DNA of 64,000 bases from Schistocephalus solidus (GCA_017591395.1 WEDG01001271.1:1-64000), one strand, 5' to 3'; counted from the first letter of the stretch, positions 1-58,110 are shown. Notes: generated from the letters alone by a model not told the origin. Program-made: numbers and translations.

Positions 1-2450
1 ACTAGTCTTGACTCTAAACATTATTTCCCCTGATACATTCATCTTCATTCTGTATAGCTGTTTTTAACTTCATTTTTGCCATTTCTAAACCTTGAAACAG
101 GTTTTTACTTAAAACAAACTCGTCATTTCAACACTGCTATTTAAGCAAACAAACAAACCAAAGCTTAAGTGTTTAATGAAAAAAGGAGTTTGTTTTAGGT
201 TTTTTCGCGTGTTCTAAGGATTTGACGGCGCCAAGCAGTGCCAAATCAATAAACCTATTTATTTTATTTATATTTATTTTATTTAAATTATCAAGCGAAA
301 TAGTTTACTAAGCACAAAAAGAAGTGCTTTTCCGAACCGAATTCACTATCGAATGTTAATACGAAGCAAAGAATGATGCAGCCTTCAAAGTGAGTTTGTC
401 AGTGGTTCTCCGTTCCTTTCTGATGTAGACACCTTTCCTGGCGAGAGACTGTTTTCTGAAGTCCCGTATGAGGCAGGATCCAAATGAAGCTGAGTTAGCT
501 TATTATTCAAGATTCCGATATCAATTTTCGTGTGCCTGAATATCACAACGTCTATAAACAATTATAGGCTGATCCTGATAAACAGACAATATATGATCCA
601 ATGACAACTTATTTCGTTTAGTCCTGACTTTGGGAACAGATTATTGGCCAAAAATCAAAAGCTTGGAGACGAGCGAATTTCAAACGGAGGTCAAAAGACG
701 CCGCTATTGAAACAATATGAGCAATAAATGCGCCTATTCGTTCAAAACCACTTAAAAAAAACAATAAATGATAGGAAAAATATTCAGGAACGACTCAGCC
801 GTTTGTAGAGGTCAAAGGTCCTGGATAACTTCAGACCTTCAAGGGGTTTTGCACTTTTGGTTCACTGAGCGGTTGACAGAATTTATTGGTGTAGAGGCTG
901 TTTTTATCAAGTCAACGAAGTGATAAACAATTCCAATTTGATGTCGTTTTGTGAGGTAATTCGGCACAAGAAAATTTCCAGAAAATTCCAAAGAGCAATT
1001 ACGTTCGTGCAGTGGCAGTTTCAATGCCAGAATCAGAACAAGCGAAGTGTTAACGATTTTCAAACTGTCCAAGTCGGAGAACAAAAAGATACGTGGTTCC
1101 TTTGCACACGATGACCTTGACGATTTTATTGATCTATTAGGCTCAATTATATGCCGGGCAAATTTGTGACTGTGAACAAACTTTCTGGGATCTTCACGAT
1201 TCTATAATAAAGTAAGCCTTTGTAAACAATACTTTTAGTCCACTCAGTTTTTTGTCAAGCCTTCAGTTCCACCTCGAATTAGTAGGCCTGAACACGTCAG
1301 TACCTTTGCCTTGGACACTGTGGAGGGTAAGGAGTTAGAAGAGCACAGTTCCTAAAATGCAAATGATTCCTTTTCGAACCGTCTGTATGCGCCCTCGACG
1401 CCTTACCAATATTTTGCTAACGATATGCAAGGTCCACACACATTCCTCAAAGGACGTGTTCTTAAACTTGGACTGCATTTGCCTTATACTTTCCGAAAGT
1501 GAAATGCTTGCGATAATTGCTTATTTCAAGAATAGTGAAATCTGAATTTTTAACCGAAGATATCTGCCATTTACGAATGAAAGCGCGCTCCCATTTTCAC
1601 TGTATATTCAGCCCTTTCGACTAGTTTAGCTGACTCACCACCTGAACGTTCCTCTCTACAGTTTACTTCCCCACCACAAGTCTTCATTTTTCATAAATAA
1701 CAATAACCCTAGTTTGTATACTGGAATTACGCTAGATTTCATATTACTTTATGCTATATCTGTTATAAATAAGATGGCCGAATTGAGAGCCATTGCTTTC
1801 AAATTAACGCCCGATGTTTTATGTGTAACTGTGTTAAGTGTATAGTATGAAATTTAATCTTGCCTTGGGTGTTGGTGATAATTCCGTATTCCGTATATAT
1901 CTAGATCAAGTTCAAGACACGCAGCTCGTTTTTGAAAGCTAATTGATAATTCTTATTTTTTTCTGGATTTCCTCATCCCCAGCTTTAATTATTAATTGAC
2001 TTTTCAATAAAAATTTGCATTTTAACACTATAAAACCTGCTTAGACCTGTGGTACTGGTCCTCTCCAAAAGGCGGGAAACTTTAATGTCAATTTTTTTCA
2101 CCCGACATATCCTCATTATTAGTCAGGTCGTTCTGTTATACTAAAAATTGTTTTCAAGCACGTATATAGGTCTTTAGTTAAAATTGTGGAAATGCATTTG
2201 ATTTCCAAAAGCAAATTGTCTGCATTGACCGCCGATATTGTCGGCCTACCAACTGGCAGGAAATATATATTGCAGAGTTCACCCTGCGTAGCCTCATTGT
2301 TAGACTACTTTTTCAGTGTAATCTTTCACCCACAACATTTCCCATATTCTTGTTTTGTTAAGGAAATATCCTTATATTCGAATTGTTAAGGACTAAAAAC
2401 ATTCCATTAGCATTTGTTTTTTAAAACAATTTCCGTGAGTACAGACCTAT
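1..2450. other. Intergenic AT-rich stretch with no recognised gene
   Basis: Only short open frames of fewer than about 85 codons occur here. None shows a domain, codon pattern or splice context that I recognise. The sequence is AT-rich, with runs such as the TTTATTTA-type tract near 256-290. It lies upstream of the LINE cluster and about 6.5 kb upstream of the synaptojanin start. I see no tRNA, rRNA or clear repeat unit in it. Confidence 0.4.
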
Positions 2451-3115
2451 TCTTTTCGGAATCATCATTTGTCATTCTCCTTTTGAGTTTTACAAGTTTT
2501 TGCCTGCTGATTGATCAGTTGAATTCTGAAATTGAATTCTGCCATGCTTGCGCTCTGAGGGTAATCGGTTTTCCTTAAGGAACTTCATGGTCACCTTCAT
2601 AATTATTGGTTCCATTATTTTACAGCAGATGGAGGTTAGGTCGACAGGCCAATAATTTTTGACATAAGATCGAGCCCCACTCATGTATTTAAAGTAAATA
2701 TTTGCTGCCTTCCATTCGGATTGCAGGTTCCCTGATTCAAATGACGAATTAAATGTATGCGCTAATGGTTTGGAGAGTTCGCCAGCAATTTCTTTCAAGA
2801 ACTTTGCCGGTAAATCTTCCGGGCCAGCTGACTTCGCTTCTTTCAGATTTTGTAGTTCTCGTTCCAGGAGAGGTTCCGGTAAGATTTTATCTTTAAGCCC
2901 TGAACCGGCGTCTATAACAGCACTGGTGAGGTGGTCAAGCTGAAGTTCAGGTTCTCCAGTGAATAATGAGGCAAATAACCGTCCTTAGAGCTCGGCTTTC
3001 TCGCAATTTTCAACGACTTCAACACCATTCCCATCCATAAGTACTGCGACTGGGTTCTTGCTTTTTAATCGACTATTGATATAGTGGAATAAAATTTAAG
3101 GCGAAGTTTCCGCCT
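2450..3115 (-). mobile_element. CR1-like LINE fragment: linker and N-terminal half of reverse transcriptase
   Basis: The minus-strand translation is continuous in short pieces. A linker (KSKNPVAVLMDGNG, near 3070) is followed by LKEAKSAGPEDLPAKFLKEI (near 2800) and then by RT fingers sequence with WKAANIYF and PVDLTSICCKIMEPII at about 2590-2720. The order and wording match the start of a CR1/Jockey-type reverse transcriptase. Stops and frameshifts break the frame, and the palm motifs are missing, so the copy is dead and truncated. It lies next to LINE A but carries the RT start again, so it is a separate insertion of a related family. Confidence 0.7.
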
Positions 3116-3389
3116 GCTGGATAATTCTTACATATATATTTGTATATTTTGAAGGGTTACAGGCATTGCCCTTGATGACCGTATTAATGTAAAGTTATCA
3201 TTGCATGTTTACAGTCAATATAAAAATGATGTAAATTTAATACTTTTTTAGTCAAAGCATAAAATAACTTTAAATGCGTTTTCACAGCTATAAGCAAAAC
3301 ATTGTGGAAGGAAAGTAGAGCGCGAAAGATTTTCAAAGGCTGGTTTAAAGTAATCGTGTTGTGAGAATCGTCTTTTGTCAAAATATTAT

Positions 3390-4745
3390 GCCATCAAGCC
3401 TTTTTTAAAATCAGAAATGCTGTCAGAGGTAATTGTATCGCTTGGTAACGATTTCCAAGGTCGTACCACTCGTTGGCTGAAGAAAAATTTCTGAGGTAAA
3501 ATTGCGTGCATTCGCTATTGACCTTGTAAGGATGACCATGCAGATGATTTGTGCAGGCAAACTTGAATCATGGCCCCAGATAATCCAGAATGTTCAGAGC
3601 AGGCTACACCGTTAGTACCTGTAGGAAAGAGGAAACAAGGCAAGCTTTTTCAATCTGTCTTGGTACGGTAAAGTCCTAAGACCGTCGACTATCTTAGTTG
3701 CTCTCCGTTGCACCAGTTCGAGGAGGTCAACATCTTTCTCCATCCACGGTATCCAGGCTGGTATTCCGAAATCTAAATGCGGTATGACGAAGACGCCATA
3801 GGCTTTTCCAAAGAGATCAGGCGGAATGTTTTCAACGCACGTTTGATCCAATTCAGTGTACATGTTGCCTTATGGACTGCTTTTTTACAGTGTTCAGAGG
3901 GCTTAAAACTCGCAGATGTCCACATTCCCAGATCTTTGTGTGTTTCTACCTCTTGTAATGCAGTGCCATTAATAAAGGACTGGTGTTTCAGAGATACTTT
4001 TCAACCGGCGCTTATATGTAGGATCACCCACTTGGATACATTAAAGGTAAGCAGCCCCTACCCGACCAGGCACATATTCTGTCGATATTCGATTGTAACC
4101 CTTTTGCGTCATCAGCGCAGCTGACTTCAGTTCATATTTTTATGTCATCTGCGAACATGACAGCTTTACAATCTAGGTCGTTGATACAGTCGTTACCGTA
4201 GATTAGGAAGATTAGGGGGCCCAAAACAGAACCCTGTGGGACACCACTTTCGACTTTTGCCCATTCCGAGCTAGAGGTGCCAACAACAACTCTCTGTACT
4301 CTGAAAGACAAGAAACTCATAATCAAATTAAAAACAGATTTCCTCGAATTCCTACGTTTAAATCTTATGTAAAAGAAGCCCGTGCGGTACACCATCGAAG
4401 GCCTTCTTGAAGTCAAAAAGTACAACATCTACTGGATGACCCCAACCTGTGGCCTTTGTCCATTTCTCGTGCGATTGAGGAGCACTTGTGAGAAAAGAAC
4501 GTCCTGGGCGGAAGCCGTGTTGGACATCGCATAAGATTTGGTTTTTTTTCAGGTAGCGCATTAAATGCATTTTGATAATACGCTCCATTATTTTACGCAC
4601 TATGCAAGTTAAACTGACAGGGCGGTAATGTTCACAGTCCAGTCGTAGGCTTGCTTTATAGATCGGGGCGATGAATGCACACTTCCATTCTTCCTGGGAG
4701 TTTGCTTTCTTCAAAGGACTTTTGGAATATGATGGACAATGGTAA
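3390..4745 (-). mobile_element. CR1-like LINE A, 3' part: reverse transcriptase core and C-terminus
   Basis: Read on the minus strand this continues LINE A after the nested insertion. It starts with PLSIIFQKSFEESKLP, frameshifts near 4690 into EEWKCAFIAPIYK, and goes on through YRPVSLTCIVRKIMERII, the palm motif with SGVPQGSVLGPLIF and the catalytic FADD box (about 4150-4240). The thumb-like C-terminus follows at 3612-3863 (LVQRRATKIVDGLR), then FFFSQRVVRPWKSLP near 3470. At least three frameshifts and several stops make it a pseudogene. The motif set is typical of CR1/Jockey-type LINEs. Confidence 0.8.
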
Positions 4746-5980
4746 ACACAGTTTTTATTTTTTATTTAGAATTTATATTTGGTTAGCACCGGGAAGGTAC
4801 TGTCTAAGCAAACATTAACGAAATAAAGTTATGACAATGTGTGCAGATAAAATGTACAAATTCATAACTTGTCCTGCTATGTCAACAGTTAGCAATGTTT
4901 AAAAACTTTTTGTTTTCGATCATTTAGGTATGATCTAATAAAGTCAGTAAGGGGACTACGAAATCCTATAGCTTCTAGTTTAGCTAGAAGTCGTTTATGA
5001 GGCACCTTATCGAATGCCTTACTAAGATCAAAATAGATAACTACTACAGATAGATGATCATTACGAAGAGAGGTTAGTAGATTTAGAAAAGACATGTGAC
5101 AGGTTTCACAAGAACGGTCCGGTAAGAAGCCGTGTTGGGAAAAGTTGATAATTTTATTGCTTATGCAAAAATCCGTGATTTGTTTTACAATTAGTTTTTC
5201 GAAGAGTTTAGCAAGAGAGGGCGTTTTAGGAACACCGCGATAGTTATGAATGTCCGAGCGGGAACCAGATTTAAAAACTGGTATTATAATAGAAGTTTTC
5301 CAATAATCGGGGAAGAAACCATTTTCGAGAAATACTGAGAATAATTTGCTTAGTAAAGGTGGAAAATCCCTTAACTGTTTAATAAGTGAGTTTGGAATGT
5401 TATCAGTTCCAACTGAATGTGAATTTTTAGGTGAGCTATTTCTTTTTGAATACATGAAGGCGAGAAATTAATAGTTGTTAGAAGCGAATTTGAAAGCAGA
5501 GGAATTGTGGGAGTGGGGGCTAGTTTCAGGGGTAAAGTGGTTGGCAAAATGAGTTTAACAATTCTGCTTTGCCCAAATCATCTGTAACAAATTTTCTGTT
5601 ACAGTCGAGTAAGGGCGGAGTGACATTCAGACGCTTAGCCGATGACCGAACATGAAATATTTGAGCAACAGATTTGGATGAATTGGCATCACTTAGTGCC
5701 CGAGACTCCCTAAGCTTATCTCGCGCGAGCCTTATTCTCGATGCTAATTCAAATATTTGTGCAATCCTCAAATGAACTGACAAAGAGATTTAAGATGAAT
5801 CTTTAAGTTGCTTTCGTAATTTTTAAGTCTGTTCTGGAGAAAATGCTGAACAGTAGAAGAAGCTGTATGTGAATTAAAAATCTTAAACGGGATAAAAGCC
5901 TGGATTTTTTCTGTGAGGCTCTGCAATAGCTCACGGAAAAAGTTTATATCGTTGATTGAGAATATGCAAGTTCTCATCAG
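4742..5980 (-). mobile_element. LINE B, a second CR1-like element inserted inside LINE A
   Basis: On the minus strand an RT fragment runs from about 5455 to 4889 with GTDNIPNSLIKQL, FPDYWKTSIIIPVFKSGS, SQHGFLPDRSC and YFDLSKAFDKVPHKRLLAKL. It is preceded by a linker-like frame at 5526-5783. The palm YADD region is absent: after the palm start the sequence jumps to an AT-rich tail (about 4745-4890) ending in an A-rich stretch on the minus strand, so the copy is internally deleted. LINE A reading stops at LRELADELAD near 5978 and resumes with PLSII near 4742, which defines the insertion. Confidence 0.75.
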
Positions 5981-7465
5981 CTAGTTCATCAGCAAGTTCT
6001 CTAAGTGCTAAGGCAGGAATTCTATCCGGCCCAGACGACTTAGCAGGCTTTAAACGAAGTAATTCGGTTCTAACTATAGTTGGTGAAAAGTCTAGGTCTA
6101 GGTCCTCTGTTGTGGATGAGGAGGAGGAGGTGGATGAGGAAGGAAAATGAGTGTTATACATTGGTTGACAAACTGGTGGAATAGCAGCAAACTTATTAGG
6201 CTCTCGAATGAAGACGGTCTAAAAGAATTTGGAAAGAAGGGATGCTTTAACCTGGTCATTGGTCTCCAGTTTTCCGTCTGCAGACCTTGGGGCAGGAATA
6301 ATTTCCTTAATTCTCTTTGTACTCCGTATGAAGCCATATCGCATTTTGGGGTGTTCCAACGATTTTTGAAGTATGTCGAGTTCGAACTTCTTCCGCAGCT
6401 TAGTCACCTCACATTTACAAGCGTTGCGTTGCTGCTTATATTCCTGAAAGTGAGAATCGGAGCCAGTTTGTCTTTAACGCCCCCAGAAGCGATTTATTTT
6501 TTAAAAGAGGCCTGAAAATTTGAGTTTATCCAATTTGGGTGGTTTGTGGTTGTCTTTCTCCTGAGAGGAAAATTGAGGTAAATAATCCTTTCAATAACGA
6601 GCTCAATGTCGTCTAATCTTTATAAGTTCCATCATGTAGTTCTGTTTTCCAGGATATCTCTGACATTTGTCTTCTCATAAAGGAGAAGTCCCCATTCAAA
6701 ATGTTTCTCTCCCAAGTATCGGGTAAATTGGTCTTGGAAAACATCGATTACGCGAAGCACAGCGTTATGTGGTCACTTGACCCTAATGGCGATCGATCCT
6801 GTAGGTCTAGCACATTTTCCTAATCTCAGGTAAAAATCAGGTCAAGACAATTTGACTGTTGTCTTTCTCTCGTCCGTGTTTCATAGGTGACGTACTGACA
6901 GAGAAGTTTGTCTGTTGCCCACTGTAGTAGTTTGTGGTTTAAGATATCCGGCATTCCCTGCGCAGTCCGTGTTTTGCAGTCAATACGAGGAGCGTTAAAA
7001 TCCTCAACAATGAGGACCTCTTTCTATTCACTGGCTTTGAAGAGTTCCGTTATGAGAATGAGATCCTGACGGGAAGTCTGATAAGGCGAACGGTACACAA
7101 CCGATATAGTTATTGGCCTGGAATACTTAGCAGATATAGTAATGCTTAAGACTTCCACCTCGCGTTTTTGAATATGTATTTCAGCCATAGCGGTCAGCTT
7201 GCGAGTGGCATAAACTATGACTCCTCCTCCTCCTCAAATCGGTCTATCTATCCTGAAGTGCTTATATCCTCTAAGTGATATTTCGGAATCAGTAATGTCT
7301 GCAGTAAGCCACGTTTCAGTTAAAGAAATAACGTCTTGTTTTATTTCCTCCACTACGTGTCTAAGTTCGTCCAGCTTGTTGAGCAAGCTTTGTACATTTG
7401 CGGAGAGGAATTTCAATGGTAGATTTTTTGGGGAGACACAGCCTTCACCACAGTTCAATAACTAA
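5978..7465 (-). mobile_element. CR1-like LINE A, 5' part: AP endonuclease domain and RT start
   Basis: The minus-strand frame at 7458-7234 gives an endonuclease N-terminus (LKFLSANVQSLLNKLDELR, then DVISLTETWL). Further fragments down to about 6640 supply GGVIVYA, ISVVYRSPY, an EDFN box at the GDFN position and LGSSDHITL, which are the ordered landmarks of a LINE apurinic-like endonuclease. A linker follows (FIRSTKRIKEIIP, 6219-6407), a Ser-rich low-complexity patch near 6110, then LRLKPAKSSGPDRIPALAL, the start of the RT. Frames are interrupted many times. Cysteine-containing frames at 7622-8016 could be ORF1 remains, but I cannot identify them. Confidence 0.75.
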
Positions 7466-7619
7466 CTGCATCGCAGTGAAACGTGGCCCGCAACCTACAT
7501 CGTTTGACATTCGGCCTAAACTATGTACCTCGACTTTGTTCTCGAACTACGGCTGCGAACCGTCCCCACATGACAACAAACGAAGAAAACGTATCGTTTC
7601 TTTAAAATATCAATCTGAG

Positions 7620-8640
7620 GGTTAAACAGCCACAGCTTCATGCCGAGCTTTTGGTTGAAGTTTCATTACTAGTTTTACTAGTTTTTTGCATTCAGAACAG
7701 TTTCCAAGAATTCTGGGCGCCGACACGGTAGAATCTGTTTTCCTGTTCGACGGAGTGCGCGGCATCTGAACTCGATCCCAGGTGTTACCTTGAGGGATAC
7801 GGCACCGTCTCTGCAGCCTGCACCCGGTGACTTCTTCGGCAGACAGTGAGCGACCGTACACGGATGCTTTCTTGCCTGAGGCAGAATCCCGGTTCCTAGC
7901 AAAAACAGAGACTGCATACAGACTGCAATTGTGTTAGCCCTTCCCTGATCTGAATTGCTATCATCCTTACAGGCGGCAGTTTTTTCTCCTGAATAACATG
8001 AAAATAGGAAAAACACTTATAATGATACATATTCAGGAGTTTTTTTCACTGCCAGCCTCTACCCACTGAATATTTCACCTGACAATGCCTGTAAACCGGT
8101 ATTAAATACAACTATTATTATTATTATTGGAAGCCTACAAAATTGAAGAGATTGGTTGCTATAATTTACCTGTATAATCATTTTAAACATAAAAAAGGAC
8201 AGAGGTTTTTTGGCGCTGCTAAAAACGTTCACGATGAAAAGGAATTTCGTTACTTTTCGGTTACGACGTAAGAAGTGGGCGAAAGTCCAGTAGTTGGGAA
8301 CCTGGGATGTGCTACTAAGCACACAGGGGCTCAACGAGAGAAGATTCGTGTTTGTGCTACGGCCCGAGTGACGTGATTACGATGCAGCTCTCCTTCTACT
8401 GCAAGATGTTAAAGAACGCACCACAACCCGCACGTCTGCAAAATAAATGTAAGGCGACCAGTGTCTAGACCGTACTTTCATGTTTATATCAGCAAACCCA
8501 CATATTAACGGCTGTATAGCAAGAACCTCTCTGCATTAGAGTTGCCAGCTGGAACCTTTGTGTGAATTCACTGCCTTGAAATGATAACCAGATTCACATA
8601 TACAATCAGTAAGCAATGTACATCTGCCGCTTTCCTAAAA
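7620..8640. other. Gap between LINE A and the synaptojanin promoter region
   Basis: Minus-strand frames at 7622-7861 and 7678-8016 contain several Cys and Lys/Arg residues (for example NCSECKKLVKLVMKL). They sit where an ORF1 of LINE A would be, but I recognise no zinc-knuckle spacing. The rest, including a short (ATT)n at about 8108-8127, shows no gene. Confidence 0.35.
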
Positions 8641-8720
8641 CGCTCGATTGCGTCTTCTAATTCAACAAAAGACATGAAAATATGCCCATTAAGAAATCTT
8701 CAGAACGCTCCAACACAGGC

Positions 8721-8801
8721 TCACCCGCCGCCGTAGCCGCCGCCATAGCCGCCGCCATAGTCAGTGGCTGAAATGATCGAGGACCCGGACAACACTGCCA
8801 T
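8721..8801 (-). CDS. Tiny Gly/Tyr-rich open frame (26 codons), possible 3' exon or chance
   Basis: The minus strand reads ATG at 8801 to TGA at 8721. The peptide ends in three GGGY-type units just before the stop. The DNA behind it is a short GGC/TAT repeat at about 8724-8760. Such tails occur in glycine-rich RNA-binding and eggshell proteins, but nothing else supports a gene here: there is no clear upstream exon, and the open frame is too short to judge. It lies about 200 bp upstream of the synaptojanin start, in divergent orientation. Confidence 0.15.
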   Translation of the reverse strand: MAVLSGSSIISATDYGGGYGGGYGGG

Positions 8802-8881
8802 CAATAATTAAATAAGTCATAATACACCAATGAACAACAACTACAACGACCAATAGAAAACGTTGCAGGAATTTACGACCC

Positions 8882-8888
8882 TATAAAA
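8882..8888 (+). promoter_or_regulatory. TATA-like box upstream of synaptojanin exon 1
   Basis: TATAAAA lies about 120 bp upstream of the ATG at 9007 on the same strand. Position and sequence suit a core promoter, but flatworm genes often have distant or trans-spliced 5' ends, so this is only a candidate. Confidence 0.2.
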
Positions 8889-9006
8889 TTATCCGCGATC
8901 TGGGCGTCCTGCTTATCGCTTTTAGAAACGTTTCTGTCTTTCGTGCGGTTGTTCACTCTAACCTACTGTTTTTTGTGGAGTACGGTAGTCGTCTTCTCAA
9001 TTCCAC

Positions 9007-54413
<45,407 letters not shown>

Positions 54414-55240
54414 GTCTCTCTATTTGTTATCACCTATCGTGCAGGGACTGCCTTCTATGCTAGTTTTTTGACTCCAGATTCCAGGTGGAGCCATGCAAAT
54501 TTCTTCTGCAAACATGGCTCAATCAAAATGGTCACCTGCCACAAATAGCCTTATCTAATGCCCACTTACTTGTTTTCAACATCTGACTGAACATTTCCGG
54601 TTTTTTTCAGCGCTGTACCGCTCGTGGCCCTAGATCATGTAAGTGCCAGTCTTTTTTACTGCCCTCTTTAAATCAGAAAGTTTTAGACTCAATATCTTTG
54701 CTTGAAAAATAGTTGTGACATAGTCAAGGGGGAGACGGAAACGACCTTATATGGTTTGGTTGCCCTCATATCCCCAAATCCCGACGGACCCTGAGAATTT
54801 GAACCCTGGGCAATGGGTCATTGAAATGTGTTTTCGTCTAGAAAGCACTACCTAGGTGGCTTTTCAATGTTGACTGTCGTGTATCAGAATCCCAGGATAT
54901 TTCTGTCACGCCAGAACGGCGCTCTTTGACTAAGCTTCTTTCCGGCCGCCTGCAAAAGCCACCTTTTGATAAAAATGTACTGCTTACGTATTATGCATTT
55001 TTCAACTTGATTATGACTGCCTTATAAATGATAATGTATTTCATGAAAAACATGCACCAGAATATTTTTATCGTACCGGTTTTGTAGCAAATCACGTCTT
55101 CTTCGGGCTTAACTGGAATATCCTGGGATTTTTCCGTAGGCTTATAAACATCGCAACCCAACCTAACTAATCCTGTCTCATCGAAAACACATTTCAGAAT
55201 ATTGATGATCAATTTTAGGAGATACAATATCTGTCCTAAT
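54414..55240. other. 3' flank of synaptojanin
   Basis: This presumably holds the 3' UTR and the gene end. No canonical polyadenylation signal was found. No repeat or open frame of interest occurs before the AT-rich element starts near 55240. Confidence 0.4.
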
Positions 55241-57015
55241 TCATCAAATCTTATGGATTTCATGAGTTACGGCTCGTTACGCGAAATCAGCGCACGCTGC
55301 ATCCACCAAAGGTTTACATCAATAAAGGATCGATCGTTAGGAAAAAATAAGGCTTATTATGGTTTACAAATTAATATTACATTTTCTAGAAATACTAATT
55401 TTTAAGAATAGGTACGGATTAGAAAATGCGAAAAATTGACATGAATAAAGCAGAAAAAGCAGAATTACTTTCGAAAAAATAGTGTTTTTCAGAGTTTTGC
55501 ACCTGCACATTCCTCTAGATTAAGCGCAACGTAAAGTGTGGTCGCCATCAAGCAGCCTAACATGAAAGTGTATATTCCAAAACCGTTTCACGAGAATTGG
55601 TAGTTTTTCTTCCGTTTGTACATTGTCTTTGCTTCGTTTGACCAAGGCAAGCAGATTTTCGCTTGATTGTGCCGATAGAGACGTCACGGGAATATAATAT
55701 TTCATAAGCTCACATGTTCACTGGCAGGTCACTGACTAATAAATTTAAATCGAATTGTCAGGTGCAATTGTAAACAAACCATTTAGTTTATGTAAACATG
55801 ACTATTCTATTGTTAAATTTCTATATAATATTTCCGGTTTTCTATTACGATGAGTTTTAGATAGTCTTTGAAAATGGGGTGAATTCTTTACGATTTTCAG
55901 TGTCTTCAGTCGACTGCCCATAAATGTTAATTTTGTTCGATGTGTTTGGTAAATCCTTCGAAATAATATATTCCTTAAAAGCATTTACCGAAGTAATGAC
56001 TATGTGGGCATTCTTTTTAATGCAGACGGCCGTCTGGGTCATATTTGCAGACACACTCTAACTTTAAAACTCGCTGCCGTGAAAAATGAACGTCCACAAC
56101 AAAAGCCGGGAAAATATATGCCTATAATTAGTTTAAAAACTTTATATTATAAGTTACCTTTTTAAAAAGTGCTTTAATTAAATGTTTCGCTGTCAAATGC
56201 CTGCGTACTTAACGTTTTTTCCAAAAACTGGGACCGTTGACCAAATTTTCGACTTCGCTGAAAATTAGGGATAAATTTTCTGTTTAAAATTAAAGAGCTT
56301 ACTTTTTCTTTCTATTGATGCGTTTTTCAATATATTTGCTTACTTATCACTCTAGTTCTAAGATTTCAAACGCACAGGAGAGTGGTAAAATGTGAATTTT
56401 CCGTCCCTTCCGTTTCATGTTTCCTTATTTATTTATCGTCAACTACAAACCGAAATTTTCTTGACAGGCTTCGCGTACGCCGTGACAGTGAAAAGTGGCG
56501 GCGTCATCGCGTCTCGTTTATATGCGCTTTTAGCGTCCTTACTATCGGTGTGATAAAACAAAGTACATTCGCAAAAGTTTATTACAGCGTTTTTGGTACA
56601 AAACATCATTAATTTGCAAAACTTGATTTTTTAGACTAAATCTGTCCTCTATTTTCCGCAAACAAACCTGCATTCACCTGATTTTCGTGAAAACAAAACA
56701 AAATTTTCCGTTCTGTGAAAGCATATATTCCAAACTTTTCCGGCTTATATCAATTTTCATTCATAGTACTGTGCACATAAACAAAATGCTTTGATCCGTA
56801 GCTTTTTATAGCGTACGAAAATTCCTTGATAGCAAGAAACGTCGGATTTTGCTCCATGTTGCCCCGTTTGCCCACTAATAAACCGATGTGAAGTGAGTTC
56901 TTAATTATTAAACAGCTTTTTGTGCATCAATTTAATGCAATAAATAGATCTAAAACCTCAAAATGCCTGTCCTGCTACTACCTCAAATTCTGACATCGAC
57001 ATTTCATGAGTAAGG
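55240..57015 (+). repeat. AT-rich element, copy 2
   Basis: It starts near AAATCTTATGGATTTCATGA and ends near CCTCAAATTCTGACATCGAC and CATGAGTAAGGCAATC. It is co-linear with copy 3 (59460-61367) throughout, with many substitutions but few large indels. Open frames (for example 56382-56612) are not preserved between copies. It is probably a non-autonomous mobile element; no transposase is visible. Confidence 0.7.
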
Positions 57016-57334
57016 CAATCTTCTGTATATATCGGGATTGTTTGACTTGTAGTAAATTACTACTGATAATAAAATTATCAACCTTCACTGACATCTCCCT
57101 TAAACGCTTCTATGGATTGTGAATGTCGGCACCTCACTAACCACTGCTGTCGGCAATTTTCGTTCATCTTCCACGCGCGCAGCCCTTAATTTACCACTGT
57201 ATGGAAGGACAAACCGGACCGCCTAAAGGCTTGAATCCGCGACTTGTTTACAATTCCTACGCCTGTCCTGGCGAGAGCCCATCTACCACTGTTAGCATAC
57301 CAAATCGCAACCGACAGGGCAACGAACCCGAGAC

Positions 57335-57475
57335 TCAAGGGTTAGGGCGTAGTAATTATAAAAAGTCGTGGATTCAAGCCTTTAGGCGCTAGAAAACCTG
57401 GGGTTGGGTATGGTCAGCTGATGAGGCTAATAAGCCAGCCATGATCGTTCCAGTCGCCTTCGGCTTTGCCGGTAA
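57335..57475 (+). repeat. tRNA-derived SINE copy 4 (degraded)
   Basis: The body GGGGTTGGGTATGGTCAG, CTGATGA, GGCTAATAAGCC and the tail GTCGCCTTCGGCTTTGCCGG are present. The GAAA box has become GCCA. The tRNA-like head is poor. A second B-box-like GGTTCGAATCC lies downstream at 57551-57561. Confidence 0.6.
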
Positions 57476-57948
57476 TTTCATTCTCCCAATGAAAAAACTG
57501 CCGGTTGGTTTCAAACGACATCCCCTTAGACCTGATAGGAGGCTGGCGTGGGTTCGAATCCCACCGAAGCCGCCGAGTTTTTTTCCAAAGTGGGTCAAAG
57601 GAATTATTCAAATTTGCCAAAATCCTCTACTAACTGACGTTTGTTTTCTAGTACAATGCGGGCACGGATTACATAATAAAAAGAGGAATTTTGTTGGATG
57701 TGCTAAACGTCATTCACGATCCCACTTACGGTTTCCGGTGGAGATTTCAATGAAAACCAACAATTTCTGGTTTTGAGAGTGAGGGTTTGAAGGCAAACAT
57801 TGGAAGATGATGCGTTGAAGGAAGGTGGTACCTGGTTATGCATAATAATGGTCCTCTGGCAAAACAGAACGAGTGAATTGCGTTAGCGATCGGTTAGCGT
57901 TAATCAACGAATGCAGTCAATATTCCCAGTTTTAACCGGCAATACAAC

Positions 57949-58110
57949 GAGCTCGTAGCTCAACGGTAAGAGGATTGAAGTTGTGATCACCGGGTCGCTG
58001 GTTCGATCCTCGGGTGGTGCACTACCTGGGACTGGGTATGACTGGCTTATGACAGCTAATAATCCAGAAATGGCGATTCCATTCTCCGTTGTCTTTGCCG
58101 GCAATATTAA
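57949..58110 (+). repeat. tRNA-derived SINE copy 5, abutting the inverted-repeat arm
   Basis: This copy has the clearest pol III promoter of the five: A box TAGCTCAACGG (57956-57966) and B box GTTCGATCC (58001-58009), spaced as in a tRNA. The body and tail follow (GGGTATGACTGG, GCGATTCC, GTTGTCTTTGCCGGCAATAT). The hammerhead-like core is mutated (CTTATGA). It ends where the right arm of the inverted repeat begins. Confidence 0.8.

Noticed and set aside
54612..54640. Extra mini-exon between CAG and GTAAGT downstream of the stop
   Set aside because: Exon 12 reaches a TAG in frame first, and no alternative donor in exon 12 is convincing; kept only as a possibility.
57500..57575. Possible intact tRNA gene with a good T-arm (GTGGG-TTCGAATC-CCAC)
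   Set aside because: No A box, no convincing D-arm or anticodon stem, and a mismatched acceptor stem; more likely a SINE or tRNA remnant.
57389..57620. Minus-strand frames with GGIRTH / WDSNPR wording
   Set aside because: Such peptides are common false translations of tRNA-like SINE B boxes (GGTTCGAATCC region).
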